Shown here piece after piece: positions 27,203-35,947 of a stretch of 64,000 nt of DNA; positions within the stretch are counted from its first letter, which is position 1, and the number at the start of each line of letters is the position of its first letter. The notes beneath the pieces are model-generated. The model worked only from the letters and a program-made list of their open reading frames with translations, was not told the DNA's origin and made no database searches. A program made the translations under genes and the position numbers. Where the stretch lies: assembly GCA_050248995.1 (NCBI GenBank), contig JBFWRI010000001.1:1-64000 (forward strand), in the 5' to 3' direction. This stretch comes from JBFWRI01 sp050248995 (GTDB taxonomy: Bacteria; Pseudomonadota; Alphaproteobacteria; JAIXQD01).

Positions 27203-28177
27203 CTAGAACAGTTTCTTGCGCACATCATAGGGGTGCTTTTTCGCCCACCGTTCGGTAAATGCCGTCAGGTCGGCGTCGGCTTTTTCAGGTAAAACGACCT
27301 TTAAGGTGCAATACTGGTCGCCCGTCTGGCCGCCCTTGGCGGCGCCCTTGCCCTTCAGCCGTAGCTGCGTGCCGCTGTTGCTGCCCTTCGGCACCTTCAC
27401 CATGGCCGTTCCGTCCAGTGTCGGCACCTTGATCTCGGCGCCCAGCACGGCTTCGTATAATGTCACCGGGATTTCGATATGAAGGTTCAGGCCTTTCAGC
27501 GTGAAATGCGCGTGCGGCTCGATTTTCAAGGTCACCAGCGCATCGCCCGGCTGTGCGCCGCCGCGGCCGGCATCACCAACGCCCTTCAGGCGCAGCGTCT
27601 GCCCGTCCGTCGTGGCGGGCGGTATCGCGACATCGATCGTCTTGTTGTTGGCCAGCGTGATGCGTCGCTTGCCACCGCGCACGGCTTCGAACAGGGTGAT
27701 CTTCAGGTCGTACGCAATATCCTTTCCGCGCATGGCATGTTCGAACGGCCCACGCGATTTTTTGCCACCGCCGCCGTTGCCGCTGCGCATACCGCCGAAC
27801 AGATCGGCGAACAGGTCCTCGGCGCTGAAGGCCGCATTTTTATCGCGCGCGCCGCCGCCGAAGTTGAAATTGAAATCGCGGAAGTTGGTATTGTTGGCAA
27901 AGCCACCGCCCTGAAAACCGCCGGCACCGGCCGACGTATAGGCGCGCTCGTTGCCCTGTGCGTCGATCTCGCCGCGGTCAAACCGGCGGCGCTTAGCTTC
28001 GTCGCCCAGGATATCGTAGGCGGCATTGATGTCCTTGAACTTGGTTTCGGCGGCTTTGTCACCCCGGTTACGGTCGGGGTGGTGTTTCTTGGCCAGCTCG
28101 CGAAACGCGCGCTTGATCTCCTCGGCGCTTGCCGACTTCGGAACACCCAGTGTCTGGTAAGGGTCTTTGGTTGCCAT
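27203..28177 (-). CDS. DnaJ-family co-chaperone, CbpA type
   Basis: 324 aa Hsp40 protein. The J domain (residues 4-70) contains the HPD motif (KKHHPDRN) that stimulates DnaK. A Gly/Phe-rich linker (GGGFANNTNFRDFNFNFGGG) follows, and then the C-terminal peptide-binding domains from about residue 155. The cysteine-rich zinc finger of true DnaJ is missing, so this is the type II (CbpA/DjlA-like) form. Such proteins act as DnaK helpers under stress. Confidence 0.92.
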   Translation of the reverse strand: MATKDPYQTLGVPKSASAEEIKRAFRELAKKHHPDRNRGDKAAETKFKDINAAYDILGDEAKRRRFDRGEIDAQGNERAYTSAGAGGFQGGGFANNTNFRDFNFNFGGGARDKNAAFSAEDLFADLFGGMRSGNGGGGKKSRGPFEHAMRGKDIAYDLKITLFEAVRGGKRRITLANNKTIDVAIPPATTDGQTLRLKGVGDAGRGGAQPGDALVTLKIEPHAHFTLKGLNLHIEIPVTLYEAVLGAEIKVPTLDGTAMVKVPKGSNSGTQLRLKGKGAAKGGQTGDQYCTLKVVLPEKADADLTAFTERWAKKHPYDVRKKLF

Positions 28178-28205
28178 ATCTGAAAAGATAATCTAGCATT
28201 TGGCC

Positions 28206-28670
28206 ATGACAAAACAACCACTAACCGTGCTTGCCATTGCCGCCATTTCTGTCGGTCTGATGGGTTGCGGCGCCACGTTTGGCAATCCATCTTCTGCCGC
28301 CTACGCCATCCAGCTTAATCATGCCGCTGTCGGTGACGTTTGTGCCGACTTCCGGGCTGGTGTCATCAACAAGAATGAAGCGCAAGCCAGTGCTGCCTTC
28401 AAGGAATTGCGCAAACGGCGCATCGTCTCTGCCGCCACCGGGCCAGATGCTGCCTACTTCAGCCCACCCGCAGGGGCGACCGAGGCCGAAGTGCTATGTC
28501 TGTGGGCCAAGCCTTCAGAGATTGCCAAGCGTATCGCCAAAGATGGTGTGGTCGAAGACGTGTATTCTTACGAACATGACAAGCAAAGTGGCGCAGCTTT
28601 AACCGGCTTTAATGAGGAACTTATCTTCCGGAACGGGAAGCTGACTCGCGTTGAGCGTTCATCGCTTTAA
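28206..28670 (+). CDS. Small lipoprotein, unknown
   Basis: 154 aa starting MTKQPLTVLAIAAISVGLMGC, a lipoprotein signal with the lipobox LMGC. The mature domain is mixed alpha/beta with two further cysteines. A TTG two codons upstream is the alternative start. It is divergent from the DnaJ-like gene with a 28-base gap and is convergent, 9 bases apart, with another lipoprotein gene. No family recognised. Confidence 0.7.
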   Translation: MTKQPLTVLAIAAISVGLMGCGATFGNPSSAAYAIQLNHAAVGDVCADFRAGVINKNEAQASAAFKELRKRRIVSAATGPDAAYFSPPAGATEAEVLCLWAKPSEIAKRIAKDGVVEDVYSYEHDKQSGAALTGFNEELIFRNGKLTRVERSSL

Positions 28671-28679
28671 AGCTTATCC

Positions 28680-29168
28680 TCAATCAGCAGAATCCTCTGC
28701 GTTCTGCTTGTCATCAGGGGTTGCCTCGGGGGCTGGCGCATTAACCTGATGAACCTTCTTCTTTGCTCTGGCCGATGATTTCGAACTCTTTTCACAATAC
28801 AAAGGGATGTTTACCATCTTTTCGTATTCGTTATCTGCGCCAGCGGCAGAGTCGATTGCCCACCCAATGCCGCCGCCAAGAAGAATGTTTCCAAATGTTC
28901 CGCCGGACGTGCCTGAATTTACAAAGTACTGGGATTCATCGCAGCCATCTTTCCAACACTTTATGATGAGGTCATGCTTTGTTCTTTCAACAAGGGCAGC
29001 TTCCGGTGTTTTCATGACCGACGCTATCGCCATGTTATCGCGCGTAATTTGGCATTGAGCCCCTTGCGGAGTTGTGTTGATTAAAATCTCCTGCGTTGTG
29101 CCTTCGATAATCGAGGCACAGCCGGGTAGGCCGAGAACAAGCGCTAACACTACTACTGCTTTTTTCAT
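28680..29168 (-). CDS. Lipoprotein with PEGA-like region
   Basis: 162 aa. The lipobox GLPGC gives an acylated cysteine at about residue 17. The mature N-terminus (ASIIEGTTQEILINTTPQGA) resembles a family of small lipoproteins with a PEGA-like start, widespread in Gram-negatives and sometimes wrongly named after phage or initiation factors. A Gly-rich stretch (GGTFGNILLGGGIGWAIDS) near residue 95 may enter the membrane. The tail is lysine- and acid-rich. Role unknown, probably envelope. Confidence 0.75.
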   Translation of the reverse strand: MKKAVVVLALVLGLPGCASIIEGTTQEILINTTPQGAQCQITRDNMAIASVMKTPEAALVERTKHDLIIKCWKDGCDESQYFVNSGTSGGTFGNILLGGGIGWAIDSAAGADNEYEKMVNIPLYCEKSSKSSARAKKKVHQVNAPAPEATPDDKQNAEDSAD

Positions 29169-29234
29169 TTACTTCCCCTGTATTTCTTTATCGGGGGAAG
29201 CTATCCATGATACGGAAAGCAAAGTCAACGCAAA

Positions 29235-29257
29235 ATAAAAACCCCGCAGAAGCGGGG
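29235..29257 (-). terminator. Rho-independent terminator of the 17 kDa antigen gene
   Basis: CCCCGC (29242-29247) and GCGGGG (29252-29257) form a perfect stem with the loop AGAA. On the minus strand it is followed by TTTTTATTTT. It lies 25 bases after the stop of the gene at 29283-29759. The plus-strand side (CTTTTACT) is weaker. Confidence 0.88.
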
Positions 29258-29282
29258 CTTTTACTAGCTGATATTGTTCGGG

Positions 29283-29759
29283 TTACTGCACGATCTGCCA
29301 GTCGCCATCGGGGCTTTGGCAGGCTGTGCCGTAAGCATTCTGCGTGCGGCCGCCAACCGTTACCTTTTGCTGGAATTCGCGGCAGTATGAGCCGCTGTTG
29401 TCATAACCGTCGCGCACAGGAACAATCACGCCGCTGTTGCCGCTTTGCGGATTGCTCCAGGTGATCTGGCGACCAACCGGTGCGGTATAGGCGGTATTCT
29501 GCGCGTTCATCAGCGCGGCGCGGTCGGCGTTATCAAGCGATGCACCGATTTCGTTGCCCAGCCATGCGCCAATCAGCGTACCGGCGCCGATGGCAATCAT
29601 CTTGCCTGTGCCCTGGCCGATGGTGCTGCCGATAAGGCCGCCGGCGACGGCGCCGCCAACGGTGCCCATGCCTTGCTTCTGGCCCATGTTCTGCGACTGA
29701 CAGGCGCTGACGGCCAGCATGGCAACAACCAGAGCGGCAGCGAGTGAAAATTTCTTCAT
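29283..29759 (-). CDS. 17 kDa surface antigen family lipoprotein
   Basis: 158 aa. The signal ends in the lipobox AVSAC. A glycine-zipper region (GTVGGAVAGGLIGSTIGQGT, residues about 31-70) follows, the hallmark of the rickettsial 17 kDa antigen and related outer-membrane lipoproteins. The C-terminal half has beta character with YGTACQSPDGDWQIV. A strong terminator follows the gene. It probably contributes to outer-membrane stability; the exact role of this family is not settled. Confidence 0.88.
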   Translation of the reverse strand: MKKFSLAAALVVAMLAVSACQSQNMGQKQGMGTVGGAVAGGLIGSTIGQGTGKMIAIGAGTLIGAWLGNEIGASLDNADRAALMNAQNTAYTAPVGRQITWSNPQSGNSGVIVPVRDGYDNSGSYCREFQQKVTVGGRTQNAYGTACQSPDGDWQIVQ

Positions 29760-29881
29760 AAGGGGTCTCCTGATAAAAATGCGTGTGCATGATATGTAGC
29801 CGCGGATGATGGCGAGATGAAGGCGGTTTTATCAAAAAAGTTCCGATTTTTTCACAAGCCTTTATACCGGAGCTGAAACCG

Positions 29882-31285
29882 TTAACCTTTAGCCTCTTTC
29901 AGGGCGGCCAGCGCACGCTCGCGCCCGGCTTTATGGTCAACGATGGGCGCGGGGTATGTTTTGCCAAGTGCAATGCCGGCCTTCTTTAAAACGTCGCCAG
30001 GCGCCGCCCACGGCTGGTGAATGTAATCGTTCGGCAGTGCGGCGATTTCCGGCACCCATGCGCGCACATAATCGCCGTTCGGGTCGAACTTCTCGCCCTG
30101 CGTTGTCGGGTTGAAAATGCGGAAGTAGGGCGCGGCGTCGGCGCCGCATCCGGCCACCCACTGCCAGCTGGCGGCGTTGTTGGCAAGGTCGGCATCGACC
30201 AGCGTATCCCAGAACCATGCTTCGCCTTTTTGCCACGGCTGCAGCAGGTGTTTGACAAGCAGTGACGCCACAATCATGCGCACGCGGTTATGCATCCATC
30301 CCGTTTGCCACAGCTGCCGCATGCCGGCATCAACGATGGGATAGCCGGTCTGCCCTTTTTGCCACGCACGCAGAAGTTTCGCATCGGGTTGCCATGGAAA
30401 GTCGGCAAAGTTACCGTTCAGCGGTTTTTCCGGCATGTGGGGCAGGTGGAACAGCAGATGATAGGCGAACTCGCGCCACAGCAGTTCTTTCAGGTACTTC
30501 TCACTGTTGGCATCGTGCGCGGCGTGGCTGACGGCGTGCCACACTTGCCGCGGTGATATCTCGCCAAAGTGCAAATGGGGCGACAGGCGCGATGTAAAGT
30601 CATGATCGGGGCGGTCGCGGCCGATGGCGTAATTCTTCAGAATACCGTCGATGAACTCATGCAGACGTTGCAGCGCACCAGCACTGCCGGGCTTCCATGC
30701 ATCAAAACCCTTGGCCCAGTCCGGCTTGCTGGGCAGCAGCCCCCATGAATCCAGATCGTCACCGGCGGGGGCGGGGGGCGCCGCCTGCTTCTTCGGGGCG
30801 ACCAGCGGCGCATCGGGCGGGCCTTTTGCCATACAGGCCTTGCTGAACGGCGTATACACTTTATAAAACCCGCCGGTTTGTGTCTGCACGGTCCATGGCT
30901 CGTGCAGCAGCGCCGCATTGAAGCTTTCAACATGCAGACCGCGCTCGGTTAAATCGGTCTTGATATCTTTGTCGCGTGCAATCGCCGCCGGTTCATAACA
31001 GCGATTCCAGAATACATGCGTTGCGCCACTTTGCTTGACAACATCATCCAGCACGGCGGCAGTTTTGCCTTTGCGTAGCACCAGCGGCACACCAATCTTG
31101 AGAAGGTCGGTACGCAGTGCCGCCAGTGAATGGTGCAGCCACCAGCGCGATGCGCCGCCGGGCGGCCACGGGCCGCTGGTATCATATATGTAAAGCGCAA
31201 TCGTGGGGCCGGTTTTCATAGCCGTTGCCAGCGCCGGATTATCGTCGATGCGCAAGTCCTGTCGAAGCCATACAAGCGAGGTCAT
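29882..31285 (-). CDS. phrB: Deoxyribodipyrimidine photolyase
   Basis: Light-driven repair of cyclobutane pyrimidine dimers. At 467 aa it has an N-terminal alpha/beta antenna domain starting SLVWLRQDLRIDDNPALA. The FAD domain carries TSRLSPHLHFGEISPRQVW, LLWREFAYH and NNAASWQWVAGCGADA. This is the class I (CPD) pattern, with a methenyl-THF or other antenna expected. Its 5' end faces the lipoprotein gene at 31377. Confidence 0.93.
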   Translation of the reverse strand: MTSLVWLRQDLRIDDNPALATAMKTGPTIALYIYDTSGPWPPGGASRWWLHHSLAALRTDLLKIGVPLVLRKGKTAAVLDDVVKQSGATHVFWNRCYEPAAIARDKDIKTDLTERGLHVESFNAALLHEPWTVQTQTGGFYKVYTPFSKACMAKGPPDAPLVAPKKQAAPPAPAGDDLDSWGLLPSKPDWAKGFDAWKPGSAGALQRLHEFIDGILKNYAIGRDRPDHDFTSRLSPHLHFGEISPRQVWHAVSHAAHDANSEKYLKELLWREFAYHLLFHLPHMPEKPLNGNFADFPWQPDAKLLRAWQKGQTGYPIVDAGMRQLWQTGWMHNRVRMIVASLLVKHLLQPWQKGEAWFWDTLVDADLANNAASWQWVAGCGADAAPYFRIFNPTTQGEKFDPNGDYVRAWVPEIAALPNDYIHQPWAAPGDVLKKAGIALGKTYPAPIVDHKAGRERALAALKEAKG

Positions 31286-31376
31286 GGCCTTATATGTAGC
31301 GCATTTCTGCTACTTACAACGCCCCTTGTTTTGCCATTTTGTTCCGGCCATTATGCCGCCCGACGAGGGTGTTCGC

Positions 31377-31880
31377 ATGAAGCGTCTTATACTTGCTGTT
31401 CTTGTACTGGTGCCGCTATCCGCCTGTGAAACGTGGAATGCATGGACCGGCGGCGCGTTGGCGCCTGCTGCCACAGCCGATCCGGATTGCCTGCCGGTTC
31501 ATCTGCCTGAAGATGCGGCAACACACATCGTAAGCAAGGGTGAAGGCCCGCTCGATATCAGTGCCACGGTATCCCTGCGTATGGCTGGCGTCACCTGCCA
31601 CACTGCTGACGGACAAGTGCAGCAGGAAGTTACCCTGGTTTTCGATGCCATGCGCGGCGCCGCCCTGAAAAAAGGCGATGATATTTCCGTTCCTTACTTT
31701 GCTGCTGTTGTCGACGCAGCAGGCGGGGTGTCAGCCAAAAAAGAATACAGTGTTGCTTTCGCCTTTGATGAGGAGATGACAGAGAAACGGGAAGTGGCCA
31801 TTAGTATCGGCCTGAGTACAGCGCAGGCAGAAAAGGCGACCCTGTATATCGGATTTGACAAACCGTCGGCACCAAAATAA
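31377..31880 (+). CDS. Lipoprotein coupled to the A2M-like gene
   Basis: 167 aa. The signal MKRLILAVLVLVPLSAC ends in a clear lipobox. The mature part (CETWNAWTGG onwards) has two more cysteines and looks like a single beta-sandwich-like domain, including a run of alternating beta residues (EVTLVFDAM). The ATG at 31377 has GAGGGT upstream; earlier in-frame codons overlap the photolyase promoter and are not used. The stop shares one base with the next start (TAATG), so both are made together. Family not recognised. Confidence 0.75.
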   Translation: MKRLILAVLVLVPLSACETWNAWTGGALAPAATADPDCLPVHLPEDAATHIVSKGEGPLDISATVSLRMAGVTCHTADGQVQQEVTLVFDAMRGAALKKGDDISVPYFAAVVDAAGGVSAKKEYSVAFAFDEEMTEKREVAISIGLSTAQAEKATLYIGFDKPSAPK

Positions 31881-33181
31881 TGCATACTTTCATCCGGGCT
31901 TTGCTTTTTCTGATTCTGACGGCTGTGCCGGTGCAAGCTGCAGAGCCGCAGCTTAGCTTCGAGCGCGGCGATACCGTCCTGTTCAATCCCCCGGAAGATG
32001 CGATTATGTTGCGTAGCGCCAATATCGACCGTGTGCGCCTGCGACTTTATCGCCTTCCCGACCCAACGGCCGAAAACAAGCTGCTGACGGCCCGCCTGAT
32101 CCGTAGCGTGACCGAAAACGGCCTGTTGAAGCGGGCTATCGCCGAAAACGCACCCGTCTGGCAGTCGGACTTTATTTTACCGAATGATGAAGGTGAATCT
32201 GCGACGCAGATTATACCGTTGATGACGGCAACCGGTCCTCTGGCCGCTGGTGATTATATCTTGCAGGCAGCATTAGTGTCACCGGCCGATGGCGGGGTTG
32301 ATCCATTGCAGGTCACGCAGTGGTTTTCTGTGGCACCAATTGTCATGGCCGCACAAAAGCTTGACGAACAGAATATCTTTACAGTTGTTGTGGATGCGGC
32401 GACGGCCCTGCCTGTGCCCAGCGCGGTTGTTGTGGCCTTAAACGCTGTTGGTGAAATTATTGGTGGTACCCGTGCCGATGAATCCGGCGCAGCGATATGG
32501 GAATTGCCGCCGGATGCAATAGCCCTGCGCGGTGAAATGGAAGTTGAGGGCGGCGTACGTCTGCACACTTTCCTGCCCTTGACCGGGCTTGATACAAAAG
32601 CGACACGCCAGAAAAGTAACGGGATCGTTGTTAAGCCGGGATTCGGTACAGCGGCGCCGGCGGGCGCTACGGCTCATTTTAGCATTCAGGTGCTGGTTGA
32701 GGGGCAGCCGCAGCCCGCATCCATTCGCTATTCCTTTGTGCAGGAATCGTATTCTTTCGACTGGGCCTATGATGACAAAGGCAACTGGCAGTACCGGACA
32801 CGGTCTTCGCCGGCGGTCCTGCAAAGCGGATTGCTGATAACGGATGGCAGTATTCCGGCTGACCTGGCGTTGCCGGTGGGCGAGGGACGCTACAAACTTG
32901 AGCTCAGTACAGCCGATCAACGCACAACCTATGACTTTACGGCGGGTTGGTGGCGCGGAATTGAGACTCCGCAAGGTGATGTTCCAGCCCCAGCTTACAA
33001 AGATAACGCGCTGGCTGCCGAAAACCTGTTATGGGCCGCCGTTCACACTGGTAATGGCTGGCAAGTCATTGGCGGCACGCCCCCTGTGGCGTTGCCGGCG
33101 AAGGGTGTCCGCGCTGTTCAGGCTATTACCTGTACGGCGACCAAAGGACGTGCTGCCTGCCGCACGGACATACTGAAATAG
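31880..33181 (+). CDS. Exported, shortened alpha-2-macroglobulin-like protein
   Basis: 433 aa with a signal peptide cleaved after VQA. Three stretches look like bacterial alpha-2-macroglobulins. These are VTQWFSVAPIVMAAQKLD followed by a beta domain (about residues 145-230); YSFVQESYSFDWAYDDKGNW (about 283-302); and GRYKLELSTADQRTTYDFTA then GWW (about 335-357). Full-length bacterial A2M proteins are 1500-1900 residues, with a thioester (CxEQ) and bait region. Both are absent here, as is the long stretch normally lying between these segments. It may be an inhibitor scaffold or adhesion domain; the assignment is by pattern only. Confidence 0.55.
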   Translation: MHTFIRALLFLILTAVPVQAAEPQLSFERGDTVLFNPPEDAIMLRSANIDRVRLRLYRLPDPTAENKLLTARLIRSVTENGLLKRAIAENAPVWQSDFILPNDEGESATQIIPLMTATGPLAAGDYILQAALVSPADGGVDPLQVTQWFSVAPIVMAAQKLDEQNIFTVVVDAATALPVPSAVVVALNAVGEIIGGTRADESGAAIWELPPDAIALRGEMEVEGGVRLHTFLPLTGLDTKATRQKSNGIVVKPGFGTAAPAGATAHFSIQVLVEGQPQPASIRYSFVQESYSFDWAYDDKGNWQYRTRSSPAVLQSGLLITDGSIPADLALPVGEGRYKLELSTADQRTTYDFTAGWWRGIETPQGDVPAPAYKDNALAAENLLWAAVHTGNGWQVIGGTPPVALPAKGVRAVQAITCTATKGRAACRTDILK

Positions 33182-33229
33182 TTTTCATGCTCTCTCGCCA
33201 TATTGTCCGAAAACCATTAAGTTCAGGGG

Positions 33230-34921
33230 ATGGATACATCTGATCTTCCCGAGCTGTCGCATCACGCCAGCATCTATATGCAGATACTGGTACTGCTGGG
33301 TGCTTCGACTTTTGTGATCATGGTGCTGCAGCGCCTGCGTCTGTCGCCAATTTTGGGCTATATGCTGGCGGGCCTTTTGATCGGTCCTGGCATGCTGGGC
33401 CTGATTGAAGATGTCGAGCCGCTGCGCCCGGTTGCTGAACTGGGCATCGCGTGCCTGCTGTTCATCATCGGCCTCGAGCTTTCCTTGGCGCGTATGAAGG
33501 CGTTGCGTCAGATTATTTTCGGGTTCAGCACGCTGCAGGTCGCACTCAGTACGACTGCGCTCGGCGCTATTTTGTGGGCGATGGGTATGCCGGCTTTTGT
33601 GGCCTTCCTTGTCGGCGCGGCGCTGGCGCTGTCATCAACGGCGGTCGTGCTGCAACTGCTTGCCGAGCGTAGCGAGTTAAGCTCGCGCTTGGGCCGGACA
33701 GCATTCGCAACGCTATTGCTGCAGGATTTGGTGGCGATCCCACTAATCGCGATGGCGGCGTTGGGTGAACCGCCGGACAGCCCGCTTGTGCTGGTTGCCG
33801 CTGCGGCCAAGGCGACGCTGGCACTGGCCATTATCCTTGTTTTTACCCGCGTTGCCGGCCGCCCGCTGCTGCGCCGCGTGGCGCGCAGTCGGAATATGGA
33901 GCTTTTCACCGCTTTTACCCTGTTTGTTGTTATCGGCATGGGTGTGGTGACGGACGCCGTGGGGCTGAGCATGGCACTGGGTGCGTTCCTTGCCGGTCTG
34001 CTTTTGTCCGGCACCGAATACCGCCACAAGATTGAAGCTGATATCGGCCCGTTCAAGGGGCTGCTGCTGGGCCTGTTCTTCATGACCGTCGGGATGAGCG
34101 TGAATATCACCACTCTTAAGGAAGAGTGGTTGCTTATCATCGCCGGCATTATCGGCCTGACAGTTATCAAGGCGCTGGTAATCTATGGTGCGGCGCGCCT
34201 GACGGACAAGCCGAACATTCTAGCTGTGCGCCTTGCATTCTATCTGGCTGGGGCCGGTGAATTCGCCTTTGTCGTGATTGCGGCGTTGCATGTGATCGGA
34301 TTGCTGGAAACAGATCTGGCGCAGCAGTTACTTGCCATCACCGGCGGTTCGCTGCTGTTGACGCCGGTGTTCAACGAACTTGATCGCTGGGTGCAGCGCC
34401 GTTATTTGCCAACCGCCGCACGCGCGCTAAAAATGCTAACCGAGAAGAGTGAGGAAACACCCCCCGCCATCCTGCTGGCCGGCTATGGCCGTATGGGCGA
34501 AGTGATCGCTGGCGAGCTGTATGCGCAGGGTGTAGCCTTCACCGGCGTTGACAGTGATGCTGACCATGTAGCCACGGCGCAGGCGCGCGGGCTGCCGGTC
34601 TATTTCGGTCGCGCTGACGATATGGCCATGCTGCGGCAGATGGGCGTCGAACAGATGCAGGCCGTGATTATCGCACTGGATCGCCGGCAGGCCATCACCG
34701 ACATGGTGCAGATTTTGCGTGAAGAGTGGCCGCAAGTCGCTATCCTGGCGCGCGCCCATGATTACGACCATGCCGCCGAACTGCAGGCGTTGGGCGTCAA
34801 TGTGACAGTGGTTGAAACAGTAGCCGCCAGCCTGTCGCTTGTGGAAGCGGCGCTGGTTCTGGCCGAAGCCAATGCCGAGATACGCGCCATAACCGGCGGA
34901 CCGCAGCCCGCGCAGCCATGA
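33230..34921 (+). CDS. Kef-type K+/H+ antiporter with TrkA-N domain
   Basis: 563 aa CPA2-family transporter. About 12 membrane helices fill residues 15-385, including PILGYMLAGLLIGPGMLG and ELGIACLLFIIGLELSL, the Kef signature. A cytosolic RCK/TrkA-N domain follows with the Rossmann motif AGYGRMGEVIAGELYAQG near residue 420. It exchanges K+ (or Na+) for protons. No KefF/KefG-type partner is adjacent. Confidence 0.9.
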   Translation: MDTSDLPELSHHASIYMQILVLLGASTFVIMVLQRLRLSPILGYMLAGLLIGPGMLGLIEDVEPLRPVAELGIACLLFIIGLELSLARMKALRQIIFGFSTLQVALSTTALGAILWAMGMPAFVAFLVGAALALSSTAVVLQLLAERSELSSRLGRTAFATLLLQDLVAIPLIAMAALGEPPDSPLVLVAAAAKATLALAIILVFTRVAGRPLLRRVARSRNMELFTAFTLFVVIGMGVVTDAVGLSMALGAFLAGLLLSGTEYRHKIEADIGPFKGLLLGLFFMTVGMSVNITTLKEEWLLIIAGIIGLTVIKALVIYGAARLTDKPNILAVRLAFYLAGAGEFAFVVIAALHVIGLLETDLAQQLLAITGGSLLLTPVFNELDRWVQRRYLPTAARALKMLTEKSEETPPAILLAGYGRMGEVIAGELYAQGVAFTGVDSDADHVATAQARGLPVYFGRADDMAMLRQMGVEQMQAVIIALDRRQAITDMVQILREEWPQVAILARAHDYDHAAELQALGVNVTVVETVAASLSLVEAALVLAEANAEIRAITGGPQPAQP

Positions 34922-34960
34922 CATGGCTTTTCTTTGCATTGCTGGCAACGCACTAGGCGC

Positions 34961-35947
34961 TTACAGCCAACCCTGACGGCGGAAGTACCAAATCGGCAGG
35001 ATGGCCGATACCAGCATCAGGCCCAGCGCGGTCGGGTAACCCCAATGCATCGCCAGCTCAGGCATATGATCGAAGTTCATGCCATACACGGTGCCGACCA
35101 AAGTCGGCGGCAGGAAGACCACGGCAGCAATCGAGAAAATCTTGATAATCTGGTTCTGCTCGATATTGATGAAGCCCAGCGTCGCATCCAGCAGGAAACC
35201 GGTTTCATAGGTAATCGTGTTCGCCGCTTCCATCAGCGATTGAATATCTCGGTTGACCGTTTTCAGGCGTTCGGCCTGTTCGGATGTGAAGCGGGCCAGC
35301 AGCTGCACGCCGGTGAAGCCCAGCAGGCGCTGAAGTCCGTTCAGGCAGTCGCGTACTTTGTGTGTCAGTTCCCCGGCCTGGCCGATACCGCGCAGCACAT
35401 CGGTCAGTTCGTCGCCCCTTTTCTTGCGGGTGCGCTTCAACTGCGGTGCCGAGCTGAAAACTTTTTGTGACAGCGTGTCGAGGCTACCGCTGGCGTTCTG
35501 CAGCAGGTCGGCCAGCCGGTCCGTCACCGCATCCATCATTTCAAGCAATACGTCGTAAGACGAGGCAAGGTATTCGGGGTTTTTGCGCAGACGGAAAGCG
35601 AACAGGTCAATTGATCGCGGCTCGCAATAACGCGTGGTAACAAGATGGTTGGCGGTGACAGCCAGCGCCAGGTCGCCCATCTCGGGCGCATCGGTGTCAC
35701 CCTTGGTGATGATGGCCGTTGTCAGGAATACTGCCTGCCGTTCGACATATAAACGGCTTGATGCCTCGATCTCTTCCATCTCGGCTTCGTCTGGTAGGTC
35801 GATTTGCAGGGCCGACAGCACGAACAGGCGCTCTTCTTCGGTCGGGTGCAGCAGGTCAACCCACACCGTGCCGAGCGGAATCGCATCGCCGACATTCAGT
35901 TTGCTGGCGGTGACGTGTTTGTCGTTACGGGCGTAGGCGGTGATCAT
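34961..35947 (-). CDS. corA: CorA-type magnesium/cobalt transporter
   Basis: 328 aa. An N-terminal cytosolic alpha/beta domain and a long helix lead to two C-terminal membrane helices. The signature YGMNFDHMPEL lies between them, and the tail WYFRRQGWL is basic, both diagnostic for the Mg2+ channel CorA. The ATG at 35947 overlaps the folD stop by 4 bases (ATGA), so translation is coupled; the open frame upstream belongs to folD. Confidence 0.95.
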   Translation of the reverse strand: MITAYARNDKHVTASKLNVGDAIPLGTVWVDLLHPTEEERLFVLSALQIDLPDEAEMEEIEASSRLYVERQAVFLTTAIITKGDTDAPEMGDLALAVTANHLVTTRYCEPRSIDLFAFRLRKNPEYLASSYDVLLEMMDAVTDRLADLLQNASGSLDTLSQKVFSSAPQLKRTRKKRGDELTDVLRGIGQAGELTHKVRDCLNGLQRLLGFTGVQLLARFTSEQAERLKTVNRDIQSLMEAANTITYETGFLLDATLGFINIEQNQIIKIFSIAAVVFLPPTLVGTVYGMNFDHMPELAMHWGYPTALGLMLVSAILPIWYFRRQGWL

